Shown here: piece after piece, positions 42,791 through 50,537 of the stretch | Numbering within the stretch: position 1 is the stretch's first letter | Layout: the number at the start of each line of letters is the position of its first letter | Origin: JASLCR01 sp964619585 | GTDB taxonomy: Bacteria; Patescibacteriota; Saccharimonadia; Saccharimonadales; Saccharimonadaceae | Assembly (NCBI GenBank): GCA_964619585.1 | Contig: CAZUCO010000001.1 | Coordinates: 372,001-436,000, forward strand | DNA: 64,000 nucleotides | Direction: 5' to 3' | The notes under the pieces: model-generated | The model's database searches: none | Seen by the model: only the letters and a program-made list of their open reading frames with translations | Told to the model about the DNA's origin: nothing | Program-made: the position numbers and the translations under genes

Positions 42791-43165
42791 TTATCGCTCG
42801 AGCGAGTGAATTCTGTCATGATCAAGCCCGTAGTAATGTGCAATCTCATGCCAAAGTGTGCGTTTGATTTGCTCAAACAAACTATGCTCATCGTGAGAAA
42901 CTGCCAAGATTGGCAGCTTAAAAAGCGTAATCTTATCTGGCAAAATACCTGATTCATTGCCAGTCCGATGAGTTCTAGGGACACCCTCATACAGCCCGAG
43001 CAGTAATCTATCGTGACGTAATTTTAGTTTTTCGCGCTGATGATCGGTCGGCTCATCCGCCATCACAATCGCAACATTTTGAAGTCCACGAATATATTCC
43101 TGCGGGAGCTCGTCCATTGCACGGGTAATGAGCACGTCAAATTCTTGATCAGATAGTTCTTTCAC
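42791..43165 (-). CDS. Minimal zincin metallopeptidase (PF06262-like)
   Basis: A 124-residue protein with the zincin motif LWHEIAHYYGLDHDRIHSL near the C-terminus (HExxHxxGxxHD), which ligates zinc through two His and a further His/Asp. The N-terminal half (MKELSDQEFDVLITRAMDEL) is helical. This fits the small, secretion-signal-free metallopeptidase family found mainly in actinobacteria and CPR; substrates are unknown. The GTG start at 43165 lies 7 bases after an extended -10 (TGC-TATACT), so the mRNA is probably leaderless. Divergent from the thioredoxin gene through a shared 26-bp palindrome. Confidence 0.85.
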   Translation of the reverse strand: MKELSDQEFDVLITRAMDELPQEYIRGLQNVAIVMADEPTDHQREKLKLRHDRLLLGLYEGVPRTHRTGNESGILPDKITLFKLPILAVSHDEHSLFEQIKRTLWHEIAHYYGLDHDRIHSLER

Positions 43166-43172
43166 TATAAAA

Positions 43173-43198
43173 AGTATAGCACACTGAGGTGCTATACT
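43173..43198. promoter_or_regulatory. Palindromic divergent promoter, two leaderless GTG genes
   Basis: AGTATAGCAC-ACTGAG-GTGCTATACT: two perfect 10-base arms, each containing a TGC-TATACT extended -10 (43193-43198 plus; 43178-43173 minus). The GTG starts follow 6 bases (43205, plus) and 7 bases (43165, minus) after the respective -10 boxes. No good -35 is seen on either side. Confidence 0.85.
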
Positions 43199-43204
43199 GT
43201 AACT

Positions 43205-43702
43205 GTGAATAAGCGATTAATTATAGTTGTGGCTTTAACACTTGTTGGACTAACTGTCCTAGCTGGTGGGGCGTTATACCTCAATAATCGCCACATTGCT
43301 GACGAAGAAAATTCCGCCGAGAAAACTCGACTCACCGATAAAAATCCGGTGAAAACCAACGAAACATCAAGCGGCAGCAACTTAAACGCACCAGGTCGCT
43401 ACATCAATTACTCACCCGATATCATCCCACAAACCAGTGGGCAAAAAATACTGTTTTTTCACGCACCATGGTGCCCACAATGCCGCATGATTGAAGCCGA
43501 TATTAAAGCGCAGCCAAGCCTTCCTGAAAATACCACCATTATCAAAGTTGACTACGATTCCAACCAAGCCCTTCGTCAAAAGTACGGTGTCACCCTGCAA
43601 ACAACATTCGTCTTGGTTGACGATAGCGGGAACTTAGTAAAAAAATATGTCGCTTACAACGAGCCGACGTTTCAATCTCTAAAGGATAATTTACTAAACT
43701 AG
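43205..43702 (+). CDS. Membrane-anchored thioredoxin-like protein (WCPQC)
   Basis: A 165-residue protein. An N-terminal helix (about 4-23, LIIVVALTLVGLTVLAGGAL) anchors it, a Ser/Asn-rich spacer follows, and a thioredoxin fold occupies about 80-165. The active site is FFHAPWCPQCRMIEADI, and the cis-Pro region is reduced (VTLQTTFVLVDDSG has Thr-Thr in place of Thr-Pro). It would work outside the membrane and be recharged by CcdA, encoded right after it. The GTG start is leaderless (extended -10 at 43193-43198). Confidence 0.9.
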   Translation: MNKRLIIVVALTLVGLTVLAGGALYLNNRHIADEENSAEKTRLTDKNPVKTNETSSGSNLNAPGRYINYSPDIIPQTSGQKILFFHAPWCPQCRMIEADIKAQPSLPENTTIIKVDYDSNQALRQKYGVTLQTTFVLVDDSGNLVKKYVAYNEPTFQSLKDNLLN

Positions 43703-43703
43703 C

Positions 43704-44438
43704 ATGACTCTCTTGCTTGTCTCATTTCTAGCTGGGGTACTTACCACACTTGCACCGTGCATTTTACCCTTACTACCGGTCATCATTGGTGGCGGTCTCA
43801 ATTCGCGAGAAGGCGGATCATCAAATCTAAAACGTGGCATTATTGTTGTTGGCAGCCTAGCAATCTCAGTGATCGTCTTTACCTTGCTGCTAAAAGCTAG
43901 CACTGTCTTACTTGGAATACCACAAGAGCTATGGCGCATCATCTCTGGCGGAATTGTTTTGCTGCTTGGCATCAATTACCTCTTTCCAACCCTGTGGCAA
44001 CGACTTGTACTAGCACTAAATCTATCTGGACGTTCGAATAAAAACCTATACAAAGCAGCCGGGAATTCTTCTATCACTGGGGCGATAGCTACCGGTGCAG
44101 CCCTTGGCCCTGTTTTTACAAGCTGTAGCCCAACTTATGCGCTTATTGTTGCGGCTATCCTACCGGCCTCATTTCTAGCCGGCTTGCTCTACCTTACTGC
44201 ATACACAGTTGGCATGGTGAGTGTGTTGCTTATTGTCATCTGGCTTGGGCAAAAAATCGTCAAGAAGCTCGGTTGGGCGCTCAACGAACATGGGATATTT
44301 CATAAAATTATCGGTATCATCTTTGTCATAGTTGGAGTCGGCGTCTTACTTGGGGCCGATAAGGCAGTTCAATCATGGCTCCTAGAGCGTGGCGTATATG
44401 ACGGCACTACTGGCCTTGAAGAGATGATAAAGCTCTAA
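43704..44438 (+). CDS. ccdA: CcdA/DsbD-type thiol-disulfide membrane transporter
   Basis: A 244-residue protein with about six helices. It starts with LLLVSFLAGVLTTLAPCILP, where APCILP holds the first redox Cys. The second is in GPVFTSCSPTYALIV, giving the paired membrane cysteines that carry electrons from cytoplasmic thioredoxin outwards. It follows the anchored thioredoxin gene by 1 base, so the two form an electron-transfer pair. The zincin is divergent. A dyad (44446-44489) lies after the stop. A separate DsbD beta domain is absent. Confidence 0.9.
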   Translation: MTLLLVSFLAGVLTTLAPCILPLLPVIIGGGLNSREGGSSNLKRGIIVVGSLAISVIVFTLLLKASTVLLGIPQELWRIISGGIVLLLGINYLFPTLWQRLVLALNLSGRSNKNLYKAAGNSSITGAIATGAALGPVFTSCSPTYALIVAAILPASFLAGLLYLTAYTVGMVSVLLIVIWLGQKIVKKLGWALNEHGIFHKIIGIIFVIVGVGVLLGADKAVQSWLLERGVYDGTTGLEEMIKL

Positions 44439-44445
44439 CATACAT

Positions 44446-44489
44446 GTTTCAGGGGTGCCGGCTCATACCAGGCACCCCTTGGGTGAAAC
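44446..44489. terminator. Two-part dyad between ccdA and gene D
   Basis: Outer arms GTTTCA/TGAAAC (44446-44451, 44484-44489) and an inner stem GGGGTGCC/GGCACCCC (44452-44459, 44471-44478). It serves as a shared transcription end for the two convergent genes; there is no long T-run. Confidence 0.7.
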
Positions 44490-44492
44490 AGA

Positions 44493-44753
44493 TCACGATG
44501 CCGCCCGCAGCAACTTGGTGATCACGGCCTGCTTGCCGATGACCATGCCCGGTTGCTGCTGAGCGCGGACCTGAAGGTCGTGGAGTTCCGGCGGAAGCGC
44601 CGAACGCTCGCAACGAGCGTAGCAGATGAAGTCGTCGAGAAGCGATGTCACATCGGCGCCATCTAGGACAGTCTTGTCGCCGTATGCCACCGCCATGTGC
44701 GCCAGCACGCAGTGCGTTGCACTCTCAAGCAAGGGCTGTGTCATCGTTGACAT
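44493..44753 (-). CDS. GC-rich orphan protein, 86 residues (gene D)
   Basis: Unrecognised small protein. The ATG at 44753 is chosen: GGGAG precedes it by about 9 bases, whereas the ATG at 44762 abuts the Shine-Dalgarno. It begins MSTMTQPLLESATHCVLAHM and ends VITKLLRAAS. The composition is helical, with three cysteines (one CYARCE pair-like spot) and no signal peptide. Codon choice is GC-rich (GCG, CTG, GTC), unlike ileS and ccdA on either side. Its promoter TTGACA-17-TATACC overlaps the ileS stop codon. No function is proposed. Confidence 0.6.
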   Translation of the reverse strand: MSTMTQPLLESATHCVLAHMAVAYGDKTVLDGADVTSLLDDFICYARCERSALPPELHDLQVRAQQQPGMVIGKQAVITKLLRAAS

Positions 44754-44838
44754 TGCCCTCATCTCCCTTCTGTTTCTAGGAATGAACCTACCTCATGTCA
44801 TATTCAATTATGTTTGTGTTGACCCGAGATATACCTCT

Positions 44839-44867
44839 GGTATACGCCTGTTGCTTATTACTGTCAA
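44839..44867 (-). promoter_or_regulatory. Promoter of gene D
   Basis: TTGACA (44862-44867, minus), 17-base spacer, TATACC (44839-44844). The -35 overlaps the end of ileS. A leader of about 75 bases with two small hairpins (GAG/CTC and TAGG/CCTA) follows. Confidence 0.75.
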
Positions 44868-47800
44868 GCTTTCACAAGGGAGATAATCAGCTCTTTGCCA
44901 TCAACTTGCACGGTTGTTTCATAGTGAAGCTTATTCCCGTTCTCAATACTAGTTGCAAGCGTTTCAGCTTCGATAGTGCTGGCGTGTTCTGCCATTGCGT
45001 CTTTTAACTCGCTATCTTCGGTTGTCATGCCAAGTTTTATTCTGTCATCGACATTTAGCCCAGCGTTTTTGCGGGCAGACTGTATATGACGGATTACCTC
45101 GCGCATCATGCCTTCACGTTTTAGTGCTGGAGTTAGCTTCTCATCGATCGCAACTGCATCACCCGTTTTTACCGTCTTTACATTGAGCTCTTCGGTGAGA
45201 ATATCCTCAAAATCAACAAACTCACCAAGACCTGGCACCGTCACACTGGCCAGTGGCTGGCGCACCTTCAGGCTTGCTTTTGCACGCAGGCTCAAACCTT
45301 CATTGACGTACTCACGAACTTGGTTCATCTCATCAAGCACAAGTTGATTCACATGCCCTGCTGACATCCAATCCTTCAGGTGGATCGACTCTTTATCGCC
45401 TGTCAGATTATGATAGAGCTCTTCGGCGAGGAATGGTGTGAATGGCGCTAGTACATATGCGAGCCGTACAAGCACGTAGTGCAGTGTGCGGTACGCATCG
45501 TTTTTATCGCCGTCATCCTCCGACTTCCAGAAACGTCGGCGCGAGCGGCGTACATACCAGTTAGATGCGTCATCAAGGAATGGCAGGATCGGACTAATTG
45601 CATTTGGAATGTCATATTTGTCCATATGCTCCTCTACTTCCCCTACCAACTGATGGACACGACTAACAATCCAGAGGTCAAGTGGGTTCTTGAGCTCCTC
45701 AAGCGGGTCTTTCAACTCTCCATCAAATTCCCAGCCATCGACTTCAGCATACATCGTAAAGAAGTCGTACATGTTCCAGACCATCCCAAGCTTACGGGCC
45801 ACATCCCCCACTTCCTTGTCTTGCAGCGCAAAGTCTTCACCGTTGAGTAACGGTGAGCTGAGCAGCAAGAAGCGCAGTGAGTCAGCTGAGAATTTGTCCA
45901 TCAATTCATTTGGGTCGGTATAATTGCCGTAACTCTTGCTCATCTTACGGCCGTCATTGCCGGCCACATTACCAGTCACAATCACGTTCTTAAATGAGTT
46001 TTCACCAAAGAGCGCCACACTCATAGCGTGCATGTAGTAGAACCATGCGCGGACCTGGCCGATATATTCGACGATGAAATCACCCGGGAAATTGGCTTCA
46101 AATTTCTCTTTATTCTCAAACGGATAGTGGAACTGGGCAAATGGCATACTACCTGCCTCAAACCAGCTGTCCATCACCTTGTCGATGCGAGTGTATTCCT
46201 CACCATCAATCGTAAGCTTCACATCGTCGATCCATGGACGGTGGTAATCTTCGAGTTCTACCCCACTGAGCTCTTTGAGTTCCGCGTAGCTACCAACAAC
46301 TTTTGTCTTGCCAGACTCTGACTTCCAGACCGGCATCGCTGTTGCCCAAAAACGGTCACGAGAGATGTTCCAGTCTGGTGCTTGCTGAACCGTCTTTTCA
46401 AATCGACCATGCTTTACATGGCCCGGGAACCATTCAATTGGTCCGTTCTTCTCGAGCATCTTTTCGCGCTGGCCATCGATGTCCATAAACCAGCTCGGAT
46501 GTGCGCGGTACATAAGGCGAGTACCGCAGCGGTGACAGTGCGGATAACTGTGGCGGATGTAGTCGATTTTCCAGACCACGCCGCGCTCTTTGAGGTCTTT
46601 GGCGATTTGCTTATTGATCTCCCAAACATTCTCACCCTTCCAGTCGCCTTCAGTATAAAACCCATTTTCATCAATCACATGCACGGCTGGGAACTTCTTT
46701 TCCTTGGCCAGCGCAAAGTCTTCCTCACCATAGGTTGGTGCAAGGTGCACAATACCGGTACCGTCTTCACTGCTTACGTAGTCCGCTGCCCATACCTTGT
46801 GCGCATTCTTGCCACGATTGACGCCAAGAAGTGGCTCGTAGCTTTTACCAACAAGATCTTTGCCCTTCAGCGTTCGAAGTATTTTATGCTCGAGTGGCTG
46901 ATGCTTCTCGTCTTGTAGCACTTTCTCGACTAGTTCTTTGGCAAGGATAAATGTCTCACCACCCACTTCAACTTCGACGTAGTCGAGGCCTTCGTTCACC
47001 GCAAGTGCAGTATTGGCGGGAAGCGTCCATGGAGTCGTCGTCCACGCAAGCAGGTAGACTGGATCACGCTGTCTCAGCATAGACTCACGAAGTATTTTTT
47101 CGGTCTCTTCATCTAGTTTTTGAGCAATGTCTTTATTCGCAGAACTATATCCAATCGCCCCATTTTCATTAACATAAAGTGTCACGTGAGGAATCACAAA
47201 GTCTGCGCCAGGAACAATTGCACGAACCTCGTCTCGCCAAAACTCCAACTCATTCCACTCCATGAGTCCAATAATTGTCTCGCGTCCGCGCTTTTCATCA
47301 ATGAGACGCCGAAATTCACCTGTCAACTTCGGCCTAGTTTTAATTTTTGCTCCAGCTTTTATGGAAATTTCTTCCAGTTTCGCAAGTTGCTCGTCACTAA
47401 GTTTGTAGTCTTCAATGATCTTCAAAAGAGAAAGATGAAATTCTCCTGTTTTGAGTGTCAAGTCACCAACCTCATTTGGAAAGTCTAGCTTGTGAATCAT
47501 ATCGGTCAAATCTACTGACATGTAGCCAGATTCTTTGTCGACATCGTAATTACCAAAGCGTGGTATATCAGCAACTGCGTCCAGCTTAAACTTCACATAA
47601 ACACTCGGATCAGTCACATCCTGATAGGCCCCAGCGTCCATGGTCACTTCGGCTTTTGAGAGCGGCGTACCGTCGAGCGTACAGTACATCAGTACCTTTT
47701 CACCTTCGTAAATCTTGCCCTTTTCGTACAAGGTCTTAAACGCCCACCAAATAGACTCCATGTAGTTTTTGTCCATGGTCTTATAAGCACCCTTGAACTC

Positions 47801-48226
47801 GACCCAACGACCTATGCGATCAATGACCTCTTCCCAAGCGCTTGAGGTTTCAAGCATATTTTCTCGGGTGGCATTAATGTACTTTTCGATACCATAATCA
47901 ATCACTTCTTGGCGAGAGTGAATGCCAAGTTTTTTCTCAGTATAGCGCTCTGCCGGTAATCCGTGTGCATCCCAACCCCAGACACGCTCCACGCGTTTGC
48001 CCTTCATTGTCTGATAGCGCGGCACCGCATCTTTTACAATCGAACTGAGCAATGTACCGTGATGTGGCACACCAGAGATAAACGGCGGCCCATCATAAAA
48101 CACATATGAGTTACCTTTTGGCCGATTACCAACTGATTTCTCAAAAGTCTGATCCTTTTTCCAGCGCTGCACCCAGTCTTTTTCGTACTCAAGTGCTCGC
48201 CTGCGTGTTCCTGATTTGAACTTCAT
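44864..48226 (-). CDS. ileS: Isoleucyl-tRNA synthetase (long form)
   Basis: Class I synthetase, 1120 residues. Class I motif 1 appears as GVPHHGTLLSSIVKD (HIGH region, about 57), the KMSKS loop is DGRKMSKSYGNYTD (about 690), and the CP1 editing domain lies between (about 190-560). The length and the PxxHHGT wording fit the eukaryote-like IleRS2 type rather than the E. coli type, but this is tentative. The anticodon domain is around 800-980. Its ATG overlaps the SGNH-hydrolase stop as ATGA; the whole four-gene operon is governed by a T-box with isoleucine specifier. Confidence 0.97.
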   Translation of the reverse strand: MKFKSGTRRRALEYEKDWVQRWKKDQTFEKSVGNRPKGNSYVFYDGPPFISGVPHHGTLLSSIVKDAVPRYQTMKGKRVERVWGWDAHGLPAERYTEKKLGIHSRQEVIDYGIEKYINATRENMLETSSAWEEVIDRIGRWVEFKGAYKTMDKNYMESIWWAFKTLYEKGKIYEGEKVLMYCTLDGTPLSKAEVTMDAGAYQDVTDPSVYVKFKLDAVADIPRFGNYDVDKESGYMSVDLTDMIHKLDFPNEVGDLTLKTGEFHLSLLKIIEDYKLSDEQLAKLEEISIKAGAKIKTRPKLTGEFRRLIDEKRGRETIIGLMEWNELEFWRDEVRAIVPGADFVIPHVTLYVNENGAIGYSSANKDIAQKLDEETEKILRESMLRQRDPVYLLAWTTTPWTLPANTALAVNEGLDYVEVEVGGETFILAKELVEKVLQDEKHQPLEHKILRTLKGKDLVGKSYEPLLGVNRGKNAHKVWAADYVSSEDGTGIVHLAPTYGEEDFALAKEKKFPAVHVIDENGFYTEGDWKGENVWEINKQIAKDLKERGVVWKIDYIRHSYPHCHRCGTRLMYRAHPSWFMDIDGQREKMLEKNGPIEWFPGHVKHGRFEKTVQQAPDWNISRDRFWATAMPVWKSESGKTKVVGSYAELKELSGVELEDYHRPWIDDVKLTIDGEEYTRIDKVMDSWFEAGSMPFAQFHYPFENKEKFEANFPGDFIVEYIGQVRAWFYYMHAMSVALFGENSFKNVIVTGNVAGNDGRKMSKSYGNYTDPNELMDKFSADSLRFLLLSSPLLNGEDFALQDKEVGDVARKLGMVWNMYDFFTMYAEVDGWEFDGELKDPLEELKNPLDLWIVSRVHQLVGEVEEHMDKYDIPNAISPILPFLDDASNWYVRRSRRRFWKSEDDGDKNDAYRTLHYVLVRLAYVLAPFTPFLAEELYHNLTGDKESIHLKDWMSAGHVNQLVLDEMNQVREYVNEGLSLRAKASLKVRQPLASVTVPGLGEFVDFEDILTEELNVKTVKTGDAVAIDEKLTPALKREGMMREVIRHIQSARKNAGLNVDDRIKLGMTTEDSELKDAMAEHASTIEAETLATSIENGNKLHYETTVQVDGKELIISLVKA

Positions 48227-48831
48227 CGTCTTTCCATCTCCTTAAATTTCTCATAGACTTTTTGTGCAACTCTTTTATGATCTTCTCTTGAGTAGTGCAG
48301 GCCGTCCTCTACGTGCTCTAAACGCGGCGGTACGATAACATCTTTCCCTGCTTCGCGTAAAGAGCGATTCAAATCGTCGGCATAGCCCTCCGGCGGATTA
48401 AAATGATCGTTCGATTTGAAATTAGCAGCACCCAAGTAGATAACTGTGTGAAAATCGGTCATATCTTTATCATCGCGTGCATATTCCTGTGTTCGCTTAT
48501 CGTACCAAGCTAGGTCAGCAACGATGTCGTCGATAGACAAATTGTATCTTGGCTTTGCGTCATTCGTACCGGGCGCAACAATCACATATTGCACAGGGCA
48601 TGCACTACGTAAGGCAATCTCATAGCCAACCCTGCCGTTTCGATAGGCATCTGCTGTATCATGATCACCTGCGATTCGTCCGCATAAACCTTCCTGTATT
48701 ACCTCATACTCATCACCAAGTAAGTGTTGAAAAATATCTGGCCACTGCTCATGTGTTTCATATCTACCACGATGTAACGCCTCATCACCCCAAGTATTCG
48801 AATCACCGTAGATTAAGATTCTTGTTTTCAT
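48223..48831 (-). CDS. SGNH/GDSL-type hydrolase
   Basis: A 202-residue esterase-fold protein. Block I is ILIYGDSNTWGDEAL with the nucleophile Ser (about 10), block III is VIVAPGTNDAKPR with the oxyanion Asn, and block V is VEDGLHYSREDHKRVAQ with the Asp-x-x-His pair (about 180). No signal peptide, so it acts in the cytoplasm. Substrates in this superfamily range from lipids to acetylated sugars. It overlaps both neighbours by 4 bases (ATGA), so it is translated with the cupin gene and ileS. Confidence 0.9.
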   Translation of the reverse strand: MKTRILIYGDSNTWGDEALHRGRYETHEQWPDIFQHLLGDEYEVIQEGLCGRIAGDHDTADAYRNGRVGYEIALRSACPVQYVIVAPGTNDAKPRYNLSIDDIVADLAWYDKRTQEYARDDKDMTDFHTVIYLGAANFKSNDHFNPPEGYADDLNRSLREAGKDVIVPPRLEHVEDGLHYSREDHKRVAQKVYEKFKEMERR

Positions 48832-49160
48832 GCCTCCTCCACCTCATATTGCTCTGAGCTAAACGCGGGGCTGCATCCCATCAAAATCGTCATATTACCA
48901 TCCCAAGCAAACCACGTCTCTGGTGGTACATGTACTACATCACCTTCACCAAGCTCGGTTGTCTCACTGTCACGAAGCAGTAGATTACCCATACCACGCA
49001 GTACACGTACCATTTCATGGCTCTCTAAGTTTCGTGCCCACCCTTTTTCAGGATAACGACCAGAGATGATAATCTCTGCAAAATCGACTGGCGCAGCAGC
49101 GGTAAACATCACACCTCGACATGTGTCGCTATTTGTAAATTCCTGCCCCTGCAGTCTCAT
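48828..49160 (-). CDS. Cupin-fold small protein
   Basis: A 110-residue single-domain cupin. The ATG at 49160 is chosen because it overlaps the upstream TGA as ATGA; a start at 49181 would lie inside the preceding gene. Cupin elements are visible in the order VDFAEIIISGRYPEKGWARN, ESHEMVRVLRGMGNLLLRD, GEGDVVHVPPETWFAW and a final strand around MTILMGCSPAF. The classical metal His are only partly kept (SHEMV, PPETW), so it may be a sensor or isomerase-like member without metal. The role inside an ileS operon is unknown. Confidence 0.8.
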   Translation of the reverse strand: MRLQGQEFTNSDTCRGVMFTAAAPVDFAEIIISGRYPEKGWARNLESHEMVRVLRGMGNLLLRDSETTELGEGDVVHVPPETWFAWDGNMTILMGCSPAFSSEQYEVEEA

Positions 49161-49402
49161 GTCCAGTCTCCACTTTCCCATACATCAACGCCAAATATTT
49201 CAGAAATAACTGTCTGCGGATTAGCTTGATTTGCCTCTTTTGCCCACCAAATAATTGTCGACACAAGCCGATTATCTTTTAGTCCAGACAGGTCTTTTGC
49301 GCTCGGTGAGTTTTCCAGATATCGCAAAAGAAGATGAGCAAGATGCTCATAGTCAGGGTTACTTACATCGATATGGTCTGGGGCCGATAATCTTTCGCTC
49401 AT
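49157..49402 (-). CDS. Hypothetical protein, 81 residues, first gene of the ileS operon
   Basis: Not recognised. It starts MSERLSAPDHIDVSNPDYEH and contains a helical core rich in Leu and Trp (LAHLLLRYLENSPSAKDLSG, STIIWWAKEANQANPQTVIS), ending DVWESGDWT. Soluble and acidic. It is the first cistron after the T-box terminator (start 10-20 bases after the T-run, with GGAAAAAAT before the ATG), and its TGA overlaps the cupin ATG. Expression would therefore rise when uncharged tRNA-Ile builds up. Confidence 0.75.
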   Translation of the reverse strand: MSERLSAPDHIDVSNPDYEHLAHLLLRYLENSPSAKDLSGLKDNRLVSTIIWWAKEANQANPQTVISEIFGVDVWESGDWT

Positions 49403-49411
49403 ATTTTTTCC

Positions 49412-49591
49412 AAATAAAAATCCCTTCTTAGTTACTGGAATCCGAGAAGGGTTTCACGGACGGTACCATCCAGTTTCTAAGAAGGAATTCTTAGCACTTA
49501 TTTCAACTTTTACGCAGTTTCACGGCGGATTCTACTGGGCTCTAAAGCTGTTCTTCCCGCGACTTGTGGGTGATAGCCACTCAAACGTCTT
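49412..49591 (-). ncRNA. T-box riboswitch, isoleucine specifier, ultrashort stem I
   Basis: In minus-strand order: stem I hairpin GAGTGGCTATCACCCAC with the specifier ATC at 49574-49572, a stem II region (GCGG...CCGC, with GAAGAACAG and CCAGTAGAA), a stem III hairpin CTAAGAA-TTCC-TTCTTAG, and the T-box TGGTACC (49468-49462) whose UGGU matches the ACCA end of tRNA-Ile. The terminator (CCTTCTTAG and ACTGGA, 49485-49469, with TCCAGT and CTAAGAAGG, 49439-49423, then TTTTTATTT) encloses the T-box, so the two states exclude each other. Confidence 0.9.
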
Positions 49592-49597
49592 GTTGTC

Positions 49598-49626
49598 ATT
49601 GTAACTCTTTTGGCCCACAATTTCAA
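49598..49626 (-). promoter_or_regulatory. Promoter of the T-box / ileS operon
   Basis: TTGAAA (49621-49626, minus), 17-base spacer, TACAAT (49598-49603). Transcription should start near 49591, just before the specifier hairpin. Confidence 0.82.
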
Positions 49627-49875
49627 TTATGCAGTCGACACGTCAGGAGCTTGAGATTCCTGCGATACTTGAGCCACTGCTACGCTTGGTGAGTCCAAAG
49701 GTAAATTAATCACCTCTGCAGTCTTTCTCCCAAACTTACGCCGCATATCTTCTAGTCGAGCCCTCGTATATGCCTCAACTTGAAGCGAAAGGTCAACAAC
49801 AACATTGTTATACCATGCATCATACCGTGAAGACGCATCAGAAATTCTTCGTTCTATACCCATGGTAGTATTCAT
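49627..49875 (-). CDS. Hypothetical protein, 82 residues
   Basis: Not recognised. Starts MNTTMGIERRISDASSRYDA. A helical middle (VEAYTRARLEDMRRKFGRKT) and a Ser/Gln/Val-rich tail (AQVSQESQAPDVSTA) are visible. No membrane helix. The stop codon directly abuts the -35 of the T-box promoter. An ATG at 49875 follows a GC-poor stretch without a convincing Shine-Dalgarno or promoter, so the gene is less certain than its neighbours, though nothing else is coded here. Confidence 0.5.
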   Translation of the reverse strand: MNTTMGIERRISDASSRYDAWYNNVVVDLSLQVEAYTRARLEDMRRKFGRKTAEVINLPLDSPSVAVAQVSQESQAPDVSTA

Positions 49876-49928
49876 AATACGCCTATCGCATCATTATGCA
49901 AGACTAGAATCAAGATCGCTGAGCAAGC

Positions 49929-50537
49929 TTAACCCCAGAGACTCTCACCAAACTTCAAGATAACAAGCGCCGCCAGTACAAGTATCCATGATACTGTCAT
50001 GAGTGTCAGTACGCCGTTCTCAATGAACTTTATAGCTCGTTCGTGTAGTTTCTTAGGGAGTTGGAAGTTATTCTCCTTTAGGTTGTAGTGTGTGATCGTA
50101 GCAAGAAGTATGGTGGTGAAGAATGTCACAAACAAACACCAAGGACAGAGTACCTGAATAGCGTAAACACTATTAAAGAACAGCCAGTACGCAAAGATCG
50201 CACCGAGTATATAAAATACTTGGGCTGTCAGCCAATACCATCGTTGCATACGCGCGCCGGCAAGATAGCTCACCGCAACCGTAATAACCACTGAAAAACC
50301 AATCAAACCTATCAGAGAATTTGGAAATCCAAACACACTCGCCTGCCATGTTTTCATAACACTTGCACAGTTCAGAACAACATTGATACTACAACTCAGT
50401 ACTGCATCTGGGGATTCAAGCAGGTGAAACTTTTCCACGGTCAGAATAAAGGCCGGGATCAACCCTCCGATTCCCGCTGTAAGCATCAAAACAAAAAGGC
50501 CTGTGTGCTTTTCCTTTGCAAACCAAGTTTTAAACAT
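49929..50537 (-). CDS. Vitamin K epoxide reductase (VKOR) family protein
   Basis: Quinone-coupled thiol oxidase of 202 residues with four or five helices. The outer-loop cysteines appear in LSCSINVVLNCASVMKTW, and the catalytic CxxC is VLCPWCLFVTF. SVFGFPNSLIGLIGF is the typical VKOR segment after the loop. It would pass electrons from folding proteins to the quinone pool, replacing DsbB. The gene overlaps the stop of the upstream Trx-like gene by 8 bases (TATGTTTAA), so the two products probably act together. Confidence 0.92.
   Translation of the reverse strand: MFKTWFAKEKHTGLFVLMLTAGIGGLIPAFILTVEKFHLLESPDAVLSCSINVVLNCASVMKTWQASVFGFPNSLIGLIGFSVVITVAVSYLAGARMQRWYWLTAQVFYILGAIFAYWLFFNSVYAIQVLCPWCLFVTFFTTILLATITHYNLKENNFQLPKKLHERAIKFIENGVLTLMTVSWILVLAALVILKFGESLWG

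Noticed and set aside
23209..49626. More hammerhead or other ribozymes near genes B, C and D
   Set aside because: Their downstream dyads lack CTGATGA and GAAA in the right order; they look like terminators or plain hairpins.
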